From NCBI RefSeq assembly GCF_001705235.1, contig NZ_MCGV01000001.1, forward strand, positions 2,356,001-2,420,000: DNA of 64,000 nucleotides. Reading direction: 5' to 3'. How positions within the stretch are numbered: position 1 is the first letter of the stretch; the number at the start of each line of letters is the position of its first letter. The position numbers and the translations under genes are program-made. The notes beneath the pieces were generated by a model. The model searched no databases and was not told the origin of the DNA. It saw only the letters and a list, made by a program, of their open reading frames with translations. The stretch is from Clostridium pasteurianum (GTDB lineage: Bacteria > Bacillota > Clostridia > Clostridiales > Clostridiaceae). This document shows positions 1-10,008 of this stretch, piece by piece.

Positions 1-497
1 ATTTCAGAATTGAAATTAATATTAGGTGTATCACCATTAAACATCCAATCCATACTTACATTGAAGTATTTACAAATCTTTAAAAGATCAAAGGCACAAA
101 CATTTTTTCCCATGATTATTTCTCTAAAGGTGTCTTTTTGAATGTTTAACTTTAAGCATAGATTATCCACGCTTTCATGTGAATATTTTATAACGAACAT
201 TAATCTCTTTGAAAAATCAACTTTAGCAGTAATATTATCAGAGTAGCTATTACTAGTGTCAGAGCAATTTACTTCATTAATAGATTTAGGAATAGCCCCA
301 GTACCATAAACTATCCAATCATAACTTGTTTTAAAAAAGTTAGCAAAGGATATTAATGCCACTTTTGATGGCAGAAAATTATTTCTTTCATAATGACTTA
401 TGTTACCTCTTTGCACTCCTGTCTTATCGGCAACTTGTTTTTGAGTAAGCCTATTGAGCTTTCGCAAATACTTTAGCCTTTCCCCAATTGAATTCAT
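1..497 (-). CDS. XRE-family regulator with two HTH domains (partial)
   Basis: The reading frame is open from an ATG at 497 to the window edge (about 165 residues visible) and continues outside. The N-terminal half begins MNSIGERLKYLRKLNRLTQK and is a clear Cro/CI-type helix-turn-helix (QKQVADKTGVQRGNISHYER) ending in YDWIVYGTG. The second half repeats the same plan without the canonical HTH consensus (DNLCLKLNIQKDTFREIIMG) and ends in MDWMFNGDT, so the protein looks like an internal duplication. An AGGAGG-like RBS (GGAGG) lies about 8 bases before the ATG. Two GCGTT-N3-AACGC palindromes upstream suggest autoregulation; this is inferred. The target process is unknown. Confidence 0.8.
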   Translation of the reverse strand, partial: MNSIGERLKYLRKLNRLTQKQVADKTGVQRGNISHYERNNFLPSKVALISFANFFKTSYDWIVYGTGAIPKSINEVNCSDTSNSYSDNITAKVDFSKRLMFVIKYSHESVDNLCLKLNIQKDTFREIIMGKNVCAFDLLKICKYFNVSMDWMFNGDTPNINFNSE

Positions 498-517
498 AAT
501 AAAAACCTCCAAAAAAA

Positions 518-530
518 GCGTTTATTACGC
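518..530. promoter_or_regulatory. Candidate XRE operator 1
   Basis: The sequence GCGTTTATTACGC has arms GCGTT and (T)ACGC around a 3-base centre, with one mismatch. It lies 21 bases upstream of the start of the minus-strand XRE gene. A perfect version occurs at 613-625. That it binds the neighbouring regulator is inferred from position. Confidence 0.5.
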
Positions 531-612
531 AGGATTTTAAAGATAATTGACCTTTTCTTAATAAAAATGCAATAAAAACGCAGAAAACATAGCATATTTA
601 TATTTGTAAAAA

Positions 613-625
613 GCGTTTATAACGC
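613..625. promoter_or_regulatory. Candidate XRE operator 2
   Basis: GCGTTTATAACGC is a perfect 5-3-5 palindrome. Its centre is 95 bases from that of the first copy, about nine helical turns, so the two sites could be bridged by a dimeric repressor. The rest of 498-861 is AT-rich and holds nothing else I recognise. Confidence 0.5.
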
Positions 626-861
626 ATACAATAAAAAGGTGTTTGATAGATATATACATCAATTTAACAGTTTAATAAAAAACAATGGTATTTTTTATTA
701 ATAATGAAATTTATTGAAATTTTAAGTTTTAATAATTAAGCAGTATATATTTTATTTTAACAAAAATTTCTTGTAAATTCGATAGTTTATTGAAAAAATA
801 ATGATTTTTTTTAATATTTATGCAGATTCTCTTTTAAATATTGAAATCAGGGGGGATTTTT

Positions 862-1080
862 ATGGGAGAAAAAAGATGCCTTACTTCGCTCGGTATAGCA
901 TGCAAAAAAAGAATGGTTGAGAAAAGTATATCGCAGACAGAATTAGCACAAAAAGTAGGAACAAGCAGTAAGTATTTAGATTTAATATTTCATGGAGAGC
1001 GAGCAGGTAAAAAGTATATATCCAGAATTGTCAAAGAATTAGGTATAAATCCTGATAATATAAATAAAAATATAGCTTGA
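862..1080 (+). CDS. Small helix-turn-helix protein
   Basis: A 72-residue protein. I place the start at ATG 862, preceded by a GGGGGG-type RBS (849-855); the upstream in-frame TTG at 841 has no RBS. Residues about 18-50 (KSISQTELAQKVGTSSKYLD) form a Cro/CI-like HTH, and the protein ends soon after, so it is a single DNA-binding domain. It is divergent from the larger XRE gene and upstream of the first opp operon, but 115 bases separate it from oppB, so regulation of opp is only a possibility. Confidence 0.7.
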   Translation: MGEKRCLTSLGIACKKRMVEKSISQTELAQKVGTSSKYLDLIFHGERAGKKYISRIVKELGINPDNINKNIA

Positions 1081-1195
1081 AAGTTTATAAATAAATAGAA
1101 TATGATTTCAATTTATATGTATTAATATACAAAGTTAAGTTGAATTTTAAAAATAAAAAAAACACTAAAGCGTATCAAACGAGAGGAGAAACAAG

Positions 1196-2116
1196 ATGGC
1201 TAAGTATATAATAAAGAGATTTATTGCAAGTATATTTACCTTGTGGTTAGTTGTAACATTAACCTTTTTTTTAGCTCATGCAATACCAGGAGGTCCATTT
1301 ACTAGTGAAAAAAAATTGCCTCCAGCAATTGAACAAAATTTAAAAGCAGAATATGGACTAGATAAGCCAATTAGTCAACAATATACATCTTATATTAAAA
1401 ATGCCTTACATGGTAACTTTGGAATGTCCATGCAGTATGAAGGAAGAATGGTTAGTGATATAATATCTTACTCATTCCCTAATTCAGCAAAATTAGGTGG
1501 AGTAGCTATGTTATTTGCAATCATAGTAGGAATATATTTAGGAGCTGTAGGAGCTCTTCATCAAAATAAGTGGCAGGATGGTATTAGTACTGTAGTTTCA
1601 ACATTTGGAGTAACTGTTCCTAATTTTGTTTTAGCAACATTGTTAATTTATATATTTTCATTAAAACTTCAGATTTTACCTGCAGTAGGATTTACGACAC
1701 CAGCTAATTATGTTATGCCAGCTCTTGCACTTGGCATATTTCCAATGGCTTTTATAACAAGATATACACGTTCAATGCTTGTAGATGTTTTAAATCAGGA
1801 TTATATTAGAACAGCAAAAGCTAAGGGATTGTCACAAACTATAGTAACGTATAAACATGCACTCAAAAACTCTTTAATACCAGTAGTAACATATTTAGGA
1901 CCAATAGTAGCAGGTATTTTAACTGGAAGTTTCGTTGTTGAGGCCATATTTGGTATACCAGGGCTTGGAAGAGAATTTGTATTAAGCATTGATAATAGAG
2001 ATTATACAACCATACTTGGTGTTACTGTTTTCTTTAGTGCTATTCTCATACTATGTAATTTAATAGTGGATATATTATATGTAATAATAGATCCTAGAAT
2101 TAAATTACAAAACTAG
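1196..2116 (+). CDS. oppB: Oligopeptide ABC transporter permease OppB
   Basis: A 306-residue inner permease subunit of a peptide importer (OppB/DppB family). It has an N-terminal membrane segment (residues about 9-29) followed by the family signature with HAIPGGPF, then five further membrane segments. The EAA loop that contacts the ATPases is visible around DYIRTAKAKGLSQTIVTYKH, and the C-terminus ends in the typical YVIIDPRIKL. The RBS is GAGGAGA. It is the first gene of oppBCDFA, with oppC 19 bases downstream. Confidence 0.93.
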   Translation: MAKYIIKRFIASIFTLWLVVTLTFFLAHAIPGGPFTSEKKLPPAIEQNLKAEYGLDKPISQQYTSYIKNALHGNFGMSMQYEGRMVSDIISYSFPNSAKLGGVAMLFAIIVGIYLGAVGALHQNKWQDGISTVVSTFGVTVPNFVLATLLIYIFSLKLQILPAVGFTTPANYVMPALALGIFPMAFITRYTRSMLVDVLNQDYIRTAKAKGLSQTIVTYKHALKNSLIPVVTYLGPIVAGILTGSFVVEAIFGIPGLGREFVLSIDNRDYTTILGVTVFFSAILILCNLIVDILYVIIDPRIKLQN

Positions 2117-2135
2117 ACTTATAGAGGTGTAAAAT

Positions 2136-3062
2136 ATGGAAAATACAAATAAAATAGATAAAGCGTTATTTAAACCTGTAAGTGAAGATAGGAAGAAAAC
2201 ACATGAAAAAGCAAGACCTAGCGTAACATATTGGCAGGACGTTTGGAGAAGATTTAAAGCAAATAAACTTGCTATGGTTGGTCTCATCATTATAATATGT
2301 GTTGCAATTTTCTCTATTTTCGGACCGATGGTGTCAAAGTATAATTATTATACTAATGATTATACTATAGAAAACTTATCACCAAGTTCTGCACATATTT
2401 TTGGCACAGATAATCTTGGAAGGGATATTCTTACAAGAGTTATGTACGGAGGAAGAATATCTCTTTCTATAGCACTTGTTGCAAGTCTAATAAGTATTGT
2501 AGTTGGAATTATTTACGGTGGAATATCAGGATACTGCGGTGGAAATGTTGATAATATAATGATGAGAATAGTTGAAGGAATTTCATCACTTCCACTTATG
2601 ATTTATATGATTTTAATTATGGTAGTTTTGGGTGCAGGTATGAAAAGTCTTATAATTGCTATAGCATTTACTTACTGGGTTGATATGGCCCGTACAGTAA
2701 GAGGCCAAATTTTGCAGTTAAAGCAGGAAGAGTTTGTACTTGCAGCTAGGACTTTAGGAGCATCATCTAGAAGGATACTTTTAAAACACTTACTTCCAAA
2801 TGCTATGGGACCGATTATAGTTAATATGACTTTGAATATACCTAATGCTATTTTTACAGAAGCATTTTTAAGTTTTGTTGGTCTTGGAATTCCAGCACCA
2901 CAGGCTTCATGGGGAACACTTTGTTCTAATGCACTTGGTTCGTATCAAATGTTTCCATATCAATTATTATTCCCTGCTTTAGCACTATGTATTACTATGT
3001 TTGGTTTTAACTTCTTAGGAGACGGTTTAAGTACTGCCCTTGATCCTAAAATGAAAAAGTAG
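2136..3062 (+). CDS. oppC: Oligopeptide ABC transporter permease OppC
   Basis: A 308-residue second permease of the importer. It has the long cytoplasmic N-terminus with YWQDVWRRFKANKLA typical of OppC, a first membrane segment at about 45-67, the external HIFGTDNLGRDILTRV motif and the EAA loop around EEFVLAARTLGASSRRILLK. It is 11 bases upstream of oppD and partners OppB in the membrane channel. Confidence 0.93.
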   Translation: MENTNKIDKALFKPVSEDRKKTHEKARPSVTYWQDVWRRFKANKLAMVGLIIIICVAIFSIFGPMVSKYNYYTNDYTIENLSPSSAHIFGTDNLGRDILTRVMYGGRISLSIALVASLISIVVGIIYGGISGYCGGNVDNIMMRIVEGISSLPLMIYMILIMVVLGAGMKSLIIAIAFTYWVDMARTVRGQILQLKQEEFVLAARTLGASSRRILLKHLLPNAMGPIIVNMTLNIPNAIFTEAFLSFVGLGIPAPQASWGTLCSNALGSYQMFPYQLLFPALALCITMFGFNFLGDGLSTALDPKMKK

Positions 3063-3073
3063 GAGGATTCAAT

Positions 3074-4096
3074 ATGGAAAAATTACTTGAAATAAATAAT
3101 TTAAATACTTCTTTTTTTACTCATCTTGGAGAAGTAAAGTCTGTAAGAGGAATTTCTTTTGAACTCAACAAAGGTGAAGCTTTAGGAATTGTTGGAGAAT
3201 CAGGCAGCGGAAAAAGTGTAACCATGATGTCTGTTATGGGATTACTTGATGAAAATGGTAAAATAGTTGATGGTGAAGTTATATTTAATGGCAAAGATTT
3301 AGTAAAAGCTTCTGAAAAAGAAATGGAAATAATAAGGGGAAACAAAATAGGAATGATATTTCAGGATCCTATGACATCCTTAAATCCAGTGTTAACTGTA
3401 GGTGACCAATTAACTGAAGGCATAAAAAAGCATCTCAAGATGGATAAAAGTGCTGCGTATAAGCATGCAATTGAAATGTTAAAATTAGTTGGTATACCTA
3501 GCCCGGAAAAAAGAATGAAACAATATCCTCATGAGTTTTCAGGTGGTATGAGACAAAGAGTTATGATAGCTATGGCTATTTCGTGTAAACCAGAGTTATT
3601 AATTGCAGATGAACCTACTACTGCACTTGATGTAACAATACAGGCTCAAATACTTGAACTTATGAAGGAATTAAAGGATAAAACTAATACAGCAATTATA
3701 CTTATAACTCATGATTTGGGAGTTGTTGCTAATTTGTGCAGTAAAATAAATGTTATGTATGGAGGACTAATTGTAGAAAAAGGCTCAGCAAGAGACATTT
3801 TTTATAATGCTAAACATCCATATACATGGGGACTTTTAAAGAGTATTCCAGATCCTACAAAGGATACGAAAGAAAAATTAGTTCCGATTGAAGGATATCC
3901 ACCAGATCTTTTAAATCCACCAAAGGGATGTCCATTTGCAGCAAGATGTCCATATACAATGGAAGTATGTATGCAAAAACCAGTTCCTGCTTTTAAAATA
4001 GGTGAAGGGCATGAAGCTGCATGTTGGTTGAATCACCCAGATGCACCTAAAGTTGATGCGCCCATAGGAAGGAGTAAGGATAATGCCACAAGATAA
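3074..4096 (+). CDS. oppD: Oligopeptide ABC transporter ATPase OppD
   Basis: A 340-residue ABC ATPase with Walker [10 protein letters not shown]-loop [10 protein letters not shown], signature FSGGMRQR, Walker [13 protein letters not shown] and the switch His in ITHDLG. The C-terminal oligopeptide/dipeptide extension carries the Cys motif [14 protein letters not shown], which binds an Fe-S cluster in some DppD proteins. It pairs with OppF to drive import. Its 3' end overlaps oppF by 14 bases, indicating translational coupling. Confidence 0.94.
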   Translation: MEKLLEINNLNTSFFTHLGEVKSVRGISFELNKGEALGIVGESGSGKSVTMMSVMGLLDENGKIVDGEVIFNGKDLVKASEKEMEIIRGNKIGMIFQDPMTSLNPVLTVGDQLTEGIKKHLKMDKSAAYKHAIEMLKLVGIPSPEKRMKQYPHEFSGGMRQRVMIAMAISCKPELLIADEPTTALDVTIQAQILELMKELKDKTNTAIILITHDLGVVANLCSKINVMYGGLIVEKGSARDIFYNAKHPYTWGLLKSIPDPTKDTKEKLVPIEGYPPDLLNPPKGCPFAARCPYTMEVCMQKPVPAFKIGEGHEAACWLNHPDAPKVDAPIGRSKDNATR

Positions 4097-5063
4097 TGTA
4101 CTACTTGAAATAAAAAATCTAAAAAAATGGTTCCCAGTTAAAAAAGGTTTTTTCGGAGGAAAAGTTAGCAACGTTAAGGCAGTAGATGATGTTTCCTTTT
4201 ATATAAAAAAGGGTGAAACATTAGGTCTTGTCGGAGAATCAGGCTGTGGTAAAACTACTACTGGAAGAACAATATTAAAACTTTATGAGCCAACTTCAGG
4301 TCAAATTATATATAGAGGAAAAGATATTTCTAAATTAACTCCTAAAGAGATGCTTCCTTACAGAAGAAAAATGCAAATGATTTTCCAGGATCCATATGCA
4401 TCACTTAATTCTAGAATGACTGTAGGAGACATAATTGGAGAATCAATTGACATTCATAATTTGTTAAAAGGAAATGAAAGAAAAGAGAGGATTGAATATC
4501 TTCTTAACAGAGTTGGATTAAATGGAGATCATATAAATAGATATCCTCATGAATTTTCTGGCGGTCAAAGACAAAGAATAGGTATAGCTAGAGCTTTAGC
4601 TGTAGAACCTGAATTCATAGTGTGCGATGAACCTATTTCAGCACTTGACGTATCAATACAGGCACAGGTTGTAAATATGCTTGAGGAGCTTCAAGATGAG
4701 CTTGGACTAACATATTTATTTATTGCACATGATTTATCTATGGTTAAGCATATTTCAACAAGAATAGGAGTTATGTATTTGGGAAGTCTTATAGAAGTAG
4801 GAGAAAGTTCAGAACTTTACAATAATCCGCTTCACCCTTACACAAAAGCTCTTTTATCAGCAGTACCAGTTCCAGATCCTGATGAGGCTGCCTCAAGACA
4901 GAGAATAATACTAGAAGGAGAAATACCTTCTCCTATAGATCCTCCAGCAGGCTGTAAATTTAGAGGAAGATGCAAGTATGCTAAACCTGAATGTGCAGAA
5001 GCTGCACCAAAGATGAAGGATTTAGGCGCCAATCATTTTGTAGCTTGCTACTTATATAAATAA
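4083..5063 (+). CDS. oppF: Oligopeptide ABC transporter ATPase OppF
   Basis: A 326-residue ABC ATPase with Walker A GESGCGKT, signature FSGGQRQR, Walker [13 protein letters not shown] and switch IAHDLS. The [13 protein letters not shown] stretch is typical of the OppF/DppF branch. The C-terminal extension has [14 protein letters not shown]. It starts inside the end of oppD with RBS AAGGAG. It probably forms the OppD/F heterodimer. Confidence 0.94.
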   Translation: MPQDNVLLEIKNLKKWFPVKKGFFGGKVSNVKAVDDVSFYIKKGETLGLVGESGCGKTTTGRTILKLYEPTSGQIIYRGKDISKLTPKEMLPYRRKMQMIFQDPYASLNSRMTVGDIIGESIDIHNLLKGNERKERIEYLLNRVGLNGDHINRYPHEFSGGQRQRIGIARALAVEPEFIVCDEPISALDVSIQAQVVNMLEELQDELGLTYLFIAHDLSMVKHISTRIGVMYLGSLIEVGESSELYNNPLHPYTKALLSAVPVPDPDEAASRQRIILEGEIPSPIDPPAGCKFRGRCKYAKPECAEAAPKMKDLGANHFVACYLYK

Positions 5064-5136
5064 CATTTAAATTATTTGATATTTAGTGGTATTAAAACTG
5101 CTAATTATATAAAAATTATTCGGGGAGGAATAAAGA

Positions 5137-6786
5137 ATGTTAAAAAGAAAATTAACAAAACTAAGTGCTGTTATATTATCAGCAGCTTTAGTTGGAACTC
5201 TTTTAGCTGGTTGCGGTTCATCAAGTAGTTCAACTACTACAGAACAAAAAGTAAGCTACAACCTAGGAGCTGATCCACAAACAATAGATCCAGGTCTAAA
5301 CAACTCAACTGAGGGCGGTATTGTTATAGAAAACGCTTTTGAAGGTCTTGTTGACTTAGACAAAAATGAAAAAGTTATACCAGGTGTAGCTAAATCATGG
5401 GATGTTTCAGCAGATAAGCTTACTTATACTTTCCATTTAAGAAAAGATGCTAAATGGTCAGATGGTAAACCTGTAAAAGCAAAAGATTTTGAATTTGCAT
5501 GGAAGAGAGCATTAGCTCCTGACACTGCTTCAGATTATGCTTATCAGCTTTTCTATCTTAAGAATGGTGAAGCATACAACGGCGGAAAAGCAAGCAAAGA
5601 CGATGTAGGAGTTAAAGCAGTAGATGATAATACTCTTAAAGTTGAATTACAGTCACCTACTCCATATTTCTTAGCACTAACTGCATTCCCAACTTACATG
5701 CCTTTAAGAGAAGACATCGTTAGTAAAGATAACAAAGGCTGGGCTACTAAAAAAGCTAACTATGTAAGTAATGGACCTTTCTACATGACAGATTGGAAAC
5801 AAAAATCAACTATGACATTTAAGAAAAATCCAAATTACTGGAATAAGAGTACTGTAAAATTAGATACGCTTACTTATTACATGCTTTCACAAGAAACTAG
5901 TGCTACAGCAGCATTTACAAGCGGTCAGGTTGATCTTAACGAGATAATACCTGCTGTTCAGAAACAATCTTTAATAAAGAAAGGTACTGCAAAAGTATAT
6001 CCTTATTATGGAACTTACTACTTCTGCTTTAATGTAGGAGATAAAGACAGTGCTAATGGAGCTGAAGTAACTAAAGCTCTTAAGAATGAAAAAGTTAGAG
6101 AAGCTTTAAATCTTGCTATTGATAGAGAATCAATAGTAAAGGATGTAACAAAAGGTGGAGAAAAGCCTGCAACTTCATTTGTACCAAGTTCAATAACTAC
6201 AGCTAATGATTCAAAGAAATTTAAGAATAAAGATTACTTACCAAAGAAAGCTGATGTTAAAAAAGCTAAACAGTTATTAGCTGAAGCTGGATATCCAGAT
6301 GGAAAGGGATTCCCTACACTTCAGATTATGTACAATGAAGGTCAAAACCATCAAGATATAGTTCAGGCAATGCAGGATATGTATAAGAAGAACTTAGGAA
6401 TAAACGTTACTTTACAGAGTGTTGAAAGAAAAGTTCAACTTGATGATTTAACTAAACAACAATATCAATTCTGCAGAACTGCATGGATAGCAGATTACAA
6501 TGATCCTATGACATTCTTAGATATGTTTGTAACAGGTGGTGGAAACAATAATCCTGGTTACAGCAATCCTCAGTATGATGCTTTAATCGCAGATGCTAAA
6601 GCAACTGCTGATGGAACAAAGAGAACTAAGGATTTACATGATGCTGAAGATTTACTTATGAAGGATTTACCTATAGTTCCTGTTTACGAATATGATTTAG
6701 TTGTTGAACAGAAGCCAGAAGTAAAAGGACTTCATGTATCACCACTTGGATATTTGTACTTCAACAGTGTTTATATTCAAAAATAG
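5137..6786 (+). CDS. oppA: Oligopeptide-binding lipoprotein OppA
   Basis: A 549-residue extracytoplasmic peptide-binding protein of SBP family 5. The N-terminus is a lipoprotein signal with lipobox LLAGC (lipidated Cys26). It then shows the family pattern AKSWDVSADKLTYTFHLR, followed by WSDGKPVKAKDFEFAW. It is the last gene of oppBCDFA and is followed by a strong terminator. Codon use is rich in favoured codons compared with the second oppA, suggesting high expression. The exact peptide preference cannot be read from the sequence. Confidence 0.93.
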   Translation: MLKRKLTKLSAVILSAALVGTLLAGCGSSSSSTTTEQKVSYNLGADPQTIDPGLNNSTEGGIVIENAFEGLVDLDKNEKVIPGVAKSWDVSADKLTYTFHLRKDAKWSDGKPVKAKDFEFAWKRALAPDTASDYAYQLFYLKNGEAYNGGKASKDDVGVKAVDDNTLKVELQSPTPYFLALTAFPTYMPLREDIVSKDNKGWATKKANYVSNGPFYMTDWKQKSTMTFKKNPNYWNKSTVKLDTLTYYMLSQETSATAAFTSGQVDLNEIIPAVQKQSLIKKGTAKVYPYYGTYYFCFNVGDKDSANGAEVTKALKNEKVREALNLAIDRESIVKDVTKGGEKPATSFVPSSITTANDSKKFKNKDYLPKKADVKKAKQLLAEAGYPDGKGFPTLQIMYNEGQNHQDIVQAMQDMYKKNLGINVTLQSVERKVQLDDLTKQQYQFCRTAWIADYNDPMTFLDMFVTGGGNNNPGYSNPQYDALIADAKATADGTKRTKDLHDAEDLLMKDLPIVPVYEYDLVVEQKPEVKGLHVSPLGYLYFNSVYIQK

Positions 6787-6796
6787 TTAGAGTTTA

Positions 6797-6828
6797 AAAA
6801 CTGCTTCTTAGGAAGCAGTTTTTTTTAT
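6797..6828 (+). terminator. Terminator after oppA
   Basis: An 11-base stem (AAAACTGCTTC with GAAGCAGTTTT) with a short loop is followed by a T-run. It ends the first opp operon. Confidence 0.9.
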
Positions 6829-7150
6829 TTTATAATGGATTTATAGTGAAAATAAAATTTTATAAATTAAGTTAAATATATTCATAATATCAAAAAACAT
6901 CATTTTCTTAAAAAATAAAGATAATAAATGATTTATTACTTAAAACTCAAGAATGACAATAATAACATATTAATCTGGCATTTGCAATCGAAAACAAATG
7001 TTAATATAATAAAAATATGTTTGGGATAATTAATGTGAAAATGTTTTTAATAAATTTTAAAAATTAATTGGAAGTAATTGTTGCAGCTAGTAATAATATA
7101 AGTATTCTATTTATATATTATAAAAAGTCATACTATTTTACAGTTATTAT

Positions 7151-7179
7151 TTGACAATGCATGTAATTTTATGTATAAC
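7151..7179 (+). promoter_or_regulatory. Sigma-A promoter of second opp operon
   Basis: TTGACA (7151-7156), a 17-base spacer and TATAAC (7174-7179) lie 44 bases before the start of the second oppA. The preceding 6829-7150 is AT-rich with no recognisable gene. Confidence 0.75.
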
Positions 7180-7222
7180 TGATATATTATAAATAATAAA
7201 ATAATTTTTGGGGGAAGGCTTA

Positions 7223-8917
7223 ATGAAAAGTAAAAAAATATTATCATTATTATTAGTGTCAGCAGTTATTTCAACAATAACGTTGTCTGGCTGTGGAAGC
7301 TCAAGTACAACAGTTAGTTCAGGAGCAGTTGATAAGGAGCAGCATTTAAATATGGAGATTCCTGCATCTGATGTCAAAACTCTTGATCCATCAAAGGGCA
7401 CTGATGCATATTCTGCATATGTTTTGTCTGAGACCATGGAGGCACTTGCAAGGGAAGAAGTTAAAAATGGTAAGGATGTTTTAGCGCCAGCTGGTGCTAA
7501 GAGTTGGACAACATCATCAGATGGTCTTACATGGACTTTTCATTTGAGGGATAATAAATGGTCAGATGGAAAACCAGTTACTGCAGAACAATATGTATAT
7601 GGACTTAGAAGAAGTGTTGACTCAAAGACGGCTTCAGAATATGCTTATTTATTGATAAACTCAGGAATTAAAAATGCAGATGATATAAATAAGGGCAAAA
7701 TGTCATCTGATCAATTGGGAGTAAGCGCTCCAGATTCAAAGACTCTTGTAATAAATTTATCACATCCATGCGGGTATTTTGAAAAGTTACTTAATTTCAA
7801 GCTTTTTATACCACAGAGAGAGGATATAGTTAAAAAGTCGGGATCAAAATATGGTTCTACAGCAGATTCCTTGATTTATAATGGACCATTTAAAATGACC
7901 TCAATGGTTAGTGGCGGTAAAATAGAACTTACTAAAAATGATCAGTACTGGGACAAAAAGAGCGTAAAACTTGATAAGGTAACAATGTACTTTATGGATG
8001 ATACCAATACAATGTTAAATGCTCTTCAAAGTGGGCAAATTGACACTGCTGATACGCCTCGACCTGAGTGGGTTAAAAGACTTAATAAAACTAAAAAATT
8101 TGATGAAATAACTGGAGAAAGTTCAAGTACAGGATACTTATTATTCAATATAAAGGATTCAAATAAATTTATGACAAATGCTAAAATAAGAAAAGCTATC
8201 TCTCTGGCACTTAATAGAGAAGATTATCTTAAGACTATAGAATATGGCGTTGGAAAGACTGCATATAGTTGGGTACCAGATGCTGTTGATGTAGGACATA
8301 CTTCATATAGATCACAGGCAAATGTATCATTAAAAGAAAGTAAGGAAGATCCTAAAGAACTATTTAAAGAGGGATTAAAGGAACTTGGAATGAGCACTGA
8401 TTTAAGTAAAGTTGTTATTAATGATGAAGAAGCAGGAACGGATGAAAGACATAAAAAAGAGGGAGATTATTTAATAAATACCTTCAAGCAAAAACTTGGA
8501 ATCACAATAAAGGTTGATTATAAAGAGTGGAAACAATTTTTGCAGGATGAAGAAGATCTAAAATACGAGATGCAAAGTGGGGAGCTTTGGGGAGCAGATT
8601 ATAATGATCCTATGACATTTTTAGATATGTGGGAAACTGAGGCAGCAAAAACTACAGATGGATATTCAAATAAAGAATATGATAGTTTAATAGAAGCAGC
8701 AAAGGTTGAAAAAGATCAATCAAAGAGACTAGATGATTTTAAAAAGGCTGAAGAGATACTTATTAATAAAGATGCAGCGTTTGCTCCAACATTTAGTGAG
8801 GGACAAAGTATATTTGTTCGTAAATATGTTAAGGGATATCAAACACCTGTATTTGCACCAAGCAATCCAAGACTTCTTGAAATAAAATATGCTTATATTT
8901 CAGGAAAAAATAAATAA
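7223..8917 (+). CDS. oppA: Oligopeptide-binding lipoprotein OppA (second)
   Basis: A 564-residue SBP family 5 lipoprotein. I choose ATG 7223, 4 bases after a GGGGGAAGG RBS, rather than TTG 7208, because this gives a compact signal peptide with lipobox TLSGC (Cys24). The body shows the family pattern (GLTWTFHLRDNKWSDGKPVT) and is clearly paralogous to the first OppA but diverged, so a different peptide range is likely. It leads the operon oppA'B'C'D'F'. Confidence 0.92.
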   Translation: MKSKKILSLLLVSAVISTITLSGCGSSSTTVSSGAVDKEQHLNMEIPASDVKTLDPSKGTDAYSAYVLSETMEALAREEVKNGKDVLAPAGAKSWTTSSDGLTWTFHLRDNKWSDGKPVTAEQYVYGLRRSVDSKTASEYAYLLINSGIKNADDINKGKMSSDQLGVSAPDSKTLVINLSHPCGYFEKLLNFKLFIPQREDIVKKSGSKYGSTADSLIYNGPFKMTSMVSGGKIELTKNDQYWDKKSVKLDKVTMYFMDDTNTMLNALQSGQIDTADTPRPEWVKRLNKTKKFDEITGESSSTGYLLFNIKDSNKFMTNAKIRKAISLALNREDYLKTIEYGVGKTAYSWVPDAVDVGHTSYRSQANVSLKESKEDPKELFKEGLKELGMSTDLSKVVINDEEAGTDERHKKEGDYLINTFKQKLGITIKVDYKEWKQFLQDEEDLKYEMQSGELWGADYNDPMTFLDMWETEAAKTTDGYSNKEYDSLIEAAKVEKDQSKRLDDFKKAEEILINKDAAFAPTFSEGQSIFVRKYVKGYQTPVFAPSNPRLLEIKYAYISGKNK

Positions 8918-9004
8918 TTTAAGTTATATATAATTAGATCACTACTAAAATTAATTATTCATGCTTTAAAGTTATAATTTTAAGTGACCATCAATGAAAT
9001 GAAA

Positions 9005-9038
9005 ATACGGCAGAGAATATCTCATATCTCTGCCGTAT
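9005..9038 (+). other. Intercistronic stem-loop between oppA' and oppB'
   Basis: A perfect 12-base stem (ATACGGCAGAGA with its complement) has a 10-base loop and no T-run after it. It sits 14 bases before the RBS of oppB'. Such hairpins after binding-protein genes often protect the upstream mRNA and lower expression of the permease genes; that role is inferred here. Confidence 0.7.
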
Positions 9039-9064
9039 AAATATATAATTTAGGAGGAATGAAA

Positions 9065-9997
9065 ATGCTGAAATATACGCTCAAAAGGTTTATATATATG
9101 ATAATAACCATATGGATAATTATTACTGTAACCTTTGTAATGATGCACTCTATACCTGGCAATCCATTTTCAAGTGCAAAATCATTGCCTAAACAGACAA
9201 AAGCCAATTTGAATGCTAAATATGGATTAGATAAATCTTTGACTACACAATATAATTTATTTTTAAAGAATCTTGTTTTCCACGGAAGCTTGGGAGAATC
9301 GTATACTTATCCAGGAGTAACTGTTAATAGCATAATAAGAGAAAGAGCACCTGTTTCAGCGGCGCTAGGAGCTGAAGCATTAGTTATTGCTATAGCATTT
9401 GGTATAATTTTTGGAATTATAGCTGCATTTAAAAGGAATCATTGGCAGGATTATACTGTAATGATAATTGCAATTTTAGGTATAGCTATACCCTCATTTG
9501 TTTTAGCTGCTTTATTACAATATTTTTTGACAGTAAAGATAGAATTACTGCCAACGTCAGGATGGGGAGGAATAAATCATACTATACTTCCAGCTCTCTC
9601 ATTAAGCTTAGGTATAATGGCTGTTTATGCGAGATATATGAGAAGTAGTTGCATAGATGTTTTAGGACAAGATTATATTATAACAGCACAGGCCAAAGGC
9701 GTTTCAAAGGTTCCGCTTATATGGAGACATGTTATAAGAAATGCTATTTTGCCTGCTATTACTATATTAGGTCAGCAGATTGCTAGTGTTGTGACTGGAA
9801 CTTTTGTTATTGAATCAATCTTTTCTATACCTGGAATTGGGAGGTATTTTGTTACTTCAATATCTAATAGAGATTATTCTATAATACTTGGGACTACTAT
9901 TTTTTTCGCAATTGTGTACATAGTATCTGTTTATCTGGTGGATATACTATATTGTTTTGTAGATCCAAGAATAAGATTAAGCGGCAGCGGAAAATAG
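9065..9997 (+). CDS. oppB: Oligopeptide ABC transporter permease OppB (second)
   Basis: A 310-residue OppB permease. The RBS AGGAGG ends at 9057, leaving only 1 base before ATG 9059 but 7 before ATG 9065, so the latter is preferred. Motifs parallel the first OppB: HSIPGNPF, the EAA loop DYIITAQAKGVSKVPLIWRH and the terminal CFVDPRIRL. Confidence 0.92.
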   Translation: MLKYTLKRFIYMIITIWIIITVTFVMMHSIPGNPFSSAKSLPKQTKANLNAKYGLDKSLTTQYNLFLKNLVFHGSLGESYTYPGVTVNSIIRERAPVSAALGAEALVIAIAFGIIFGIIAAFKRNHWQDYTVMIIAILGIAIPSFVLAALLQYFLTVKIELLPTSGWGGINHTILPALSLSLGIMAVYARYMRSSCIDVLGQDYIITAQAKGVSKVPLIWRHVIRNAILPAITILGQQIASVVTGTFVIESIFSIPGIGRYFVTSISNRDYSIILGTTIFFAIVYIVSVYLVDILYCFVDPRIRLSGSGK

Positions 9998-10008
9998 GAG
10001 ATGAGAGT

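Noticed and set aside
841-861. TTG 841 as start of the small HTH gene
   Set aside because: The GGGGGG RBS lies after it and fits ATG 862.
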